Shown: one piece after another, positions 59,889-64,000 of the stretch
Layout of the letters: every line of letters begins with the position of its first letter
Position numbering within the stretch: position 1 is the stretch's first letter
DNA from: Patiria pectinifera
Lineage: Eukaryota; Echinodermata; Asteroidea; Valvatida; Asterinidae
Direction of reading: 5' to 3'
DNA: 64,000 bases
Assembly: GCA_029964075.1 (NCBI GenBank)
Contig: CM057135.1
Coordinates: 24,330,863 to 24,394,862 of the forward strand
Notes under the pieces: model-generated
Database searches by the model: none
The model's input: only the letters and a program-made list of their open reading frames with translations
Told to the model about the DNA's origin: nothing
Made by a program: the position numbers and the translations under genes

Positions 59889-60093
59889 TCATTCTTCCTC
59901 TTCATCCTCGCTCAGGAGATGAACTTTGATCTCTTGGTCTTGAGTTTTAAATGCCGGCTTGACAAACCGTCGTTGAGTCTTGCCGTGAGGCAGGGCCAGA
60001 TCCTCCATCTCCAGGTCTCGCTTCGTGGTTCGTCTTCTACCAAAGCTGGGTAGGTCTTTCTCGGCCATCTTTTCATAGTTTGGTTTACGGTAT
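59889..60093 (-). CDS. ATP7: ATP7 last coding exon: cytosolic C-terminal tail
   Basis: The exon completes a Leu codon and encodes 67 residues beginning YRKPNYEKM, the conserved juxtamembrane KLYRKPxYE motif of ATP7, then TGA at 59889-59891. The acceptor is gattgacag. The tail is basic in the middle (GRRRTTKR) and ends in KVHLLSEDEEEE. The LL pair near the end is placed like the C-terminal leucine-based endocytic signals of vertebrate ATP7 proteins, but here it is followed immediately by an acidic run to the last residue. Function of that tail is inferred by position only. Confidence 0.96.
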
Positions 60094-61112
60094 CTGTCAA
60101 TCACATAATAATACCTTATTTTATTCAGTAGTTTTCCTTAGAGTAGGACTAACCTAATGAGTATTTTTACAAGATATCTACCACACTCAAGTAACGTGGA
60201 CAATAATAAAATGTAAATCAAATTCCTGTGTAGATTCTAGAGAATCTACACTGGTTTATTCATCTTTCGTACAATTTAAAACACAAGGAACTAATAGACA
60301 AACAAAACTCTTTTGGCATTCAATATGAGCCTTTCTCTTTGTCAAAACAAAAGCCCATGATAACACTTGCATTGTTCATGTAATAAACAAGGTGCCAAAA
60401 TGACTGCCTAAAATCCATAATATTTGTCGAAATAAATGCTTATTTTTTTTACAAAACGTACATTTGATCACATTCCATCTCACTGGCACACCGCTCAAAT
60501 GCAAGGTCTTGTCCCATTTAATTTGATACACCACATTTGACGTTGTGTTGCTTGTACAGTGGAACACTGCTATACTGAACACCGCTATACCAAACATTCG
60601 GCGATACCGAACATTGTCTTTGGCTCCTGATTTTTGTGTACAAAGCGTACTGAAAATTGTTGTTGAAAAATGTCAACAGAAGAGCGACAAGTGGCTATTA
60701 TTTCCCCAAGGAATAGAAGGGAAAAGCCACCCATGGCTGTAGGTAGTAAACTCAAACACTGTGTAATTACATAATTCAATAGTCGGCGTGTATTCAAAGT
60801 CATCTTTTAGTAACTAGAAGTACCAGGGCGTGCAGGGTGAAGTTTATTGAAAAGTGAGTACTGGAGCACCGGCAGCTTAAAATTGCTATATCGAACGATC
60901 GCTATTATGAACAATTTCGGCGTTCCACTGTAGTTCTGAAGATTTTATAAATTTCCCACTTTTTAGCCGTGTTCACTTTTTCATGGAATTGCCCGTGTAG
61001 TTAGCAGTGACATGGCATTGGCCATACCCACTTATCCTTACATGTGGTGAAAGTTAAGGACTATTGAAAATCAGACAGTGACCTGCATGAGCAAACTACT
61101 TGTAGAACTTAC
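60094..61112 (-). other. ATP7 last intron (1.0 kb)
   Basis: It holds the mariner-like MITE at 60557-60930. The remaining sequence has nothing recognisable. Confidence 0.9.
60557..60930. mobile_element. Mariner/pogo-like MITE with TA target duplication
   Basis: CAGTGGAACACTGCTATACT at the left and CGGCGTTCCACTG at the right are inverted, and TA flanks both ends (60555-60556 and 60931-60932). The 'cagtggaac' start and TA duplication are typical of Tc1/mariner-pogo elements. Next to each end, words of the type 'cgctataccaaac' and 'gcgataccgaac' recur, mirrored by 'gaacgatcgctatt'. 374 bp, no ORF. Confidence 0.9.
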
Positions 61113-61215
61113 AGTTTCAGTAAAAGGGAGGAGCTGACGACGGAGACACTGGACGTAGCCATCGCAGCTGCTGCCATCCACGGCGGTAACGCTATACCCC
61201 AGCTCATGAAAGCAC
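61113..61215 (-). CDS. ATP7: ATP7 exon: transmembrane helix 8
   Basis: The exon completes the Gly codon and encodes AFMSWGIALPPWMAAAAMA followed by TSSVSVVSSSLLLK and two bases of a Leu codon. It matches the last membrane helix of ATP7, including the PWM entry and the M-x-x-S-S copper-site signature. The only frame free of stops across the exon is the one fixed by both neighbours. The acceptor AG is at 61216-61217 (cattgtag) and the donor is ACT|GTAAGT. A minisatellite begins within about 10 bp upstream of the acceptor. Confidence 0.97.
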
Positions 61216-61733
61216 CTACAATGAATCACAAGACAATCACAAGTCATGTTACAAGTCATGACACAGGTCATGTCTCAAGTCATGTCAGAAGTTAATCACA
61301 AGTCAATCACAAGTTATTTCACAAATCACGTCAGAAGTCAATCACAAGTCAATAATACCCCAGCTAATGTTACAAGTCAATTACAAGTCAATCACAAGTC
61401 ATCACGAGTCAGTCACAAGTCAATCACAAGTCAATCGCAAGTCTGTCACAAGTCAATCAAAGGTCGATCACAAGTCAATTGCAAGTCCTTCGCAAGTCAA
61501 TCACAAGTCCATCACAATTATGTCACAAGAAAGGTCACTAGTAAGGTATTACATTGTACTACTTTGTATTTACTCTTTGGTGACTATTGATAAATCCATG
61601 GAGTACTAGGACAGTTTGGGGCATTTTAAGAAGTAACAGGCAGGGCGCTTTGGGGCAGTACAAGGACTCATAGCTTAATGTTTTTGATTGTCTGACTGTG
61701 TTTTCCCCAAAACTGAGTGGGTTTTTTACCTAC
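61216..61733 (-). other. ATP7 intron between TM7 and TM8 exons (518 bp)
   Basis: About 60% of this intron is the 11-bp minisatellite at 61221-61530, which reaches the splice acceptor. The rest has 'aacaggcagggcgctttggg', also found near 29487 as 'aacaggcagggcacttttgg', so a small dispersed repeat is present. Confidence 0.9.
61221..61530. repeat. ~10-11-bp minisatellite (TCAATCACAAG)
   Basis: About 25 to 30 imperfect units of TCAATCACAAG/TCATCACAAG run without interruption except 'aataccccagctaatgtta'. Related but diffuse acttgt/acaagt-rich stretches occur at 1140-1215 and 57350-57470. Confidence 0.9.
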
Positions 61734-61851
61734 CTGCTGCGATGGGTATTGCAATGATGTTGTAGAAGAAAGCAAAGACGAGATTCAGCCTGATCCTCTG
61801 GACTGTCTTGTGCGACAGATGGATGGCGGTGGGTACGTCTAATAAATTATC
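61734..61851 (-). CDS. ATP7: ATP7 exon: transmembrane helix 7
   Basis: The exon encodes DNLLDVPTAIHLSHKTVQRI followed by RLNLVFAFFYNIIAIPIAA and one base of a Gly codon. In ATP7 proteins this follows the hinge domain directly. The hydrophobic part is membrane helix 7, and its Tyr-Asn pair (FFYN) is a copper-coordinating signature of P1B-1 ATPases. The acceptor is ctcttttcag and the donor CAG|GTAGGT. The intron upstream (61852-62854) contains a truncated LINE. Confidence 0.98.
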
Positions 61852-62854
61852 CTGAAAAGAAAAAGAGGTGGAGAACTGAGTGCAAACATGTCTACCAAGA
61901 AGGGGTACTATGTGCTGCTTGCACTGAATACTCTGTGCAATACGCATGCCAACATGTGTGTGCTCACTATAATAATAATAATAATGAACAGTTTTTATAT
62001 AGCACAAAATTACACTGAAGTCTCAAAGCGCTTGTGGAAAGTTAAATAGTGAAACCAGGACTATTAAATACCCAAATTACAGAAAATACAGAAAGAACTA
62101 CAAAATGCATACAATGAAAAAGAACAAGTTATTTAACAAAAGATGTGTCTTCAAATTAGACTTAAACTGTTTTCAAATTAGACTTAAACTGTTCTAGAGA
62201 GGAGCTTTCTTTTATACTATTAGGGAGTGAGTTCCAGAGTTCAGGAGATGCAACCTGAAAAGCCCTTTGCCCGTAAGCTTTGGTGGTGGCTGGAGAAGGA
62301 GTGAGAAGATTTTGTGAGCCAGAACGAAGATTTCTAGTAGGGCAATAGTCGTGGATTAATTCTATGAGATATTGAGGAGCTATACCATGTTTGCATTTGT
62401 ATGTCGTAACTAAGAGTTTGAAAATTATTCTCTGTTTAACTGGTAACCAATGTAAATTATGCAAAATTGGGGAAATGGATTCATGTGAACGAGTATATGT
62501 AACAAGTCTTGCAACCGAGTTTTGAATTCGTTAAAGCTTAACAAGAAGAGAGTCGGGTAACCCAAACAACAGACCATTACAATTATCAATCCGACTCATT
62601 ACAAAGGCGTGTATTAATTTTTCCGTTATGTTCTGATTCAAGAATTGTCTGATCTTTCCTATCTTGTACAAGCCATAAGAAGAAGCCCGACAAATATTAT
62701 TGATATGTTGTGTCATTGTTAAATTGTCATCCAATACAACACCAAGATTTCTAGCACACTATGTGCATATACTGGTTTTTGATCACATGAATTTGATCCA
62801 ATTTTCAGACATGAAACTCGTAATAAGCAGGGGTGGAACATTTGCGCATCCTAC
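61852..62854 (-). other. ATP7 intron between hinge and TM7 exons (1.0 kb)
   Basis: The LINE fragment at 61973-62765 fills about 80% of the intron. It is in the same transcriptional orientation as ATP7. Confidence 0.9.
61973..62765 (-). mobile_element. 5'-truncated CR1/L2-like non-LTR retrotransposon
   Basis: One minus-strand frame reads ARNLGVVLDDNLTMTQHIN, then LYKIGKIRQFLNQNITEKL, IHAFVMSRIDNCNGLLFGLP, a TAA at 62531-62533, then RIQNSVARLVT and LHWLPVKQRIIFKLL through AFQVASPELWNSLPNSIKE to SNLKTV and stop. This is the C-terminal end of a reverse-transcriptase ORF. The only break in frame is the TAA where the family normally has Gln (CAA). The 3' UTR has 'aagcgctttgaga' and ends in an ATT run at about 61973-61987. 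A 21-bp duplication sits at the ORF end (62155-62196). Clade assignment to CR1/L2 is by tail and motif style. Confidence 0.9.
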
Positions 62855-63058
62855 CTTGATTAGTACTATATTAGCAGCCTCTATGGCCACGTCGGTTCCC
62901 GTCCCTATAGCCATGCCGATGTCGGCCTGGGCAAGCGCCGGCGAGTCGTTGATGCCGTCGCCCACCATGGCCACGATCTGCTTCTTTTGCTGCAGTTCGC
63001 GGACCTTGTCCACCTTGTGTTGCGGGAGCACTTCGGCGAATACCTGGCCAATACCGAC
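62855..63058 (-). CDS. ATP7: ATP7 exon: hinge motif of the P-domain
   Basis: This 204-bp exon, phase 0 at both ends, encodes 68 residues from [15 protein letters not shown] to ANIVLIK. It contains the P-type ATPase hinge [10 protein letters not shown], with the Mg-coordinating aspartates, followed by [12 protein letters not shown], both near-invariant in ATP7A and ATP7B. The acceptor is tacacccacag and the donor AAG|GTAGGA. GC content is visibly higher here than in the surrounding intron. The exon before it (phosphorylation domain) is not present between 63059 and 64000. Confidence 0.98.
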
Positions 63059-64000
63059 CTGTGGGTGTATTAATACAAATGGCAGCACAGTAAGTGAATG
63101 GGTTGCATCCACTGATCTCTGAATAGTGACTGAACATTGTGTAAAGGTTGAAGTCACTAGGGGCCATCTTGAGAGGCCTAAACAAAATCAATTCTGTGTG
63201 TAGCAGCAACCATGTTGGGGGGCCAAAAATGTAACTAGGACTGGCTTCACTTCATTGTGCACAGTACTGAGTCTGTGCACAATCTTGTCAGTGAACATGT
63301 ATACAAATCAGTGGTACCATTTCCCAAGATGAAAATGTTGAACATGGCCGTCAACGTAGGTCACTTTTTCAAATGATGCACTACAGGTGACAGTAGTTCA
63401 CAAAATCCTAAGAAGAAACTGTTCTCCATTCTAGACTGACTCCTGTCCCCTATATTCAAAGTCAGGAATATTAAGGTTGAACTGGGGTCCCACTTCATTT
63501 TCAAAGATCGGCCAAACGTTACTTTTTGTAGTAAAAATAATATAGACCGGCAGGCGATTTCACAAAACTTTACACAAAGTCCACTTGCACCAGAATTTAT
63601 TGTGTAAGTTGCGCAACATTTCACGCTGCGCAACATTTCAGTTATGACAATTTTACAAAGGTTCATAGTGCGTACATTCGCAACTTGCGTAACAAATTAT
63701 GGCGTAACTTGCGCAATCATTTTAGGTTGCGTACGTTGTAACATAGCGACTAAAATGACCTATTTTACCAGCAAATTGTGGTCGTTGTGGAGCCTTTTAT
63801 TGCACAACTTATCAAGGTTGATACAAGACACTCACAGTTTTGTGTTTGAAGTAAATGAATTGCTATTTTACTTGCGACACAGTTTTTAGAGTTGGCGCAT
63901 GATTCCGAAAAAAAGTTCACTAAAGTATTTTCATAATGGCGGGCGGAGGTGATTCAACTACTGTTTCATGAACGAACAAAATCACACACCAACAGCCGTC
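63059..64000 (-). other. ATP7 intron, right edge of window
   Basis: No exon is recognised. The next upstream ATP7 exon (phosphorylation domain) should lie beyond 64000. Only the TTGCGCAA-word repeat at 63545-63760 stands out. Confidence 0.85.
63545..63760. repeat. Element made of TTGCGCAA/GTTGCG words
   Basis: Variants of ttgcgcaac and gttgcgtac recur in both orientations across 215 bp, starting 'caggcgatttcacaaaactt'. The opening resembles the CAGCACCCGATTTCAC start of the elements at 44149 and 44708. The far end is not defined. Confidence 0.65.

Larger units (their letters stand above)
59889..63058 (-). other. ATP7: 3' end of a copper-transporting P1B-type ATPase gene (ATP7A/ATP7B family)
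   Basis: Four coding exons on the minus strand (63058-62855, 61851-61734, 61215-61113, 60093-59889) join in frame to give the last 209 residues of an ATP7 copper pump. The family moves Cu(I) across the trans-Golgi and vesicle or plasma membranes, loading cuproenzymes and exporting excess copper. The segment holds the end of the ATP-hydrolysis domain with the [10 protein letters not shown] hinge motif, transmembrane helix 7 with the YN pair, helix 8 with M-A-T-S-S, and the cytosolic tail. Metal-binding domains, CPC motif and DKTG site must lie past the right edge. Whether this is the single invertebrate ATP7 or one paralogue cannot be told from this part. Confidence 0.96.

Noticed and set aside
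61221-61530. CRISPR-like regular repeats
   Set aside because: The units are 10-11 bp, degenerate and without spacers, in an animal intron; it is a minisatellite.
63059-64000. Further ATP7 exon upstream of the hinge exon
   Set aside because: No segment resembles the expected phosphorylation-domain end (GDNRxTAxAIA type) on the minus strand before 64000.

Overview
The window is a stretch of animal nuclear genome: AT-rich, with long introns, canonical GT-AG splice sites, and dense small transposons, tRNA-derived SINEs and minisatellites. Nothing prokaryotic or viral is seen. The repeat style suggests a marine invertebrate deuterostome (echinoderm, hemichordate or cephalochordate). The signs are many short TTAA-flanked inverted-repeat elements, SINEs with a conserved 'cttgcccaaggacacaac' body, and overuse of the palindromes TACCGGTA and ACATGTAC. 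This placement is inference; no sequence here fixes the species.

Two protein-coding genes can be read exon by exon, and they converge tail to tail. On the + strand, five coding exons between 4458 and 54516 join into a complete 139-residue proteasome maturation protein (POMP/UMP1). It is spread over 50 kb because its first coding intron is 33.5 kb long. On the - strand, the last four coding exons of a copper-transporting P1B-type ATPase (ATP7A/ATP7B family) lie between 63058 and 59889; the rest of that gene lies beyond the right edge. All splice phases in both genes agree. The stop codons are 5.4 kb apart.

Layout: 1-4435 is repeat-bearing sequence upstream of POMP, probably including an unidentified 5' noncoding exon or promoter. 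4436-4552 is the POMP start exon. 4553-38097 is the giant intron: foldback elements, several MITE families, a 1-kb minisatellite of 94-bp units, a truncated LINE, nested SINEs and a striking 98-bp-arm hairpin. 38098-44017 carries three more POMP exons, separated by repeat-filled introns. 44018-54448 is the last intron, again full of MITEs. 54449-54516 is the terminal POMP exon. 54517-59888 is the intergenic or 3'-UTR interval, with palindromes, a 690-bp inverted-repeat element and a 186-bp tandem repeat. 59889-63058 is the 3' end of ATP7, whose introns hold a mariner-like MITE, a minisatellite touching a splice acceptor, and a truncated non-LTR retrotransposon.

The genes have unrelated jobs (proteasome assembly; copper export and loading of cuproenzymes), and nothing suggests they work together. 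The interest lies in the mobile-element ecology: many MITE families share TTAA ends, and several are built from family-specific palindromic words repeated in their termini. I found no convincing new multi-gene system.
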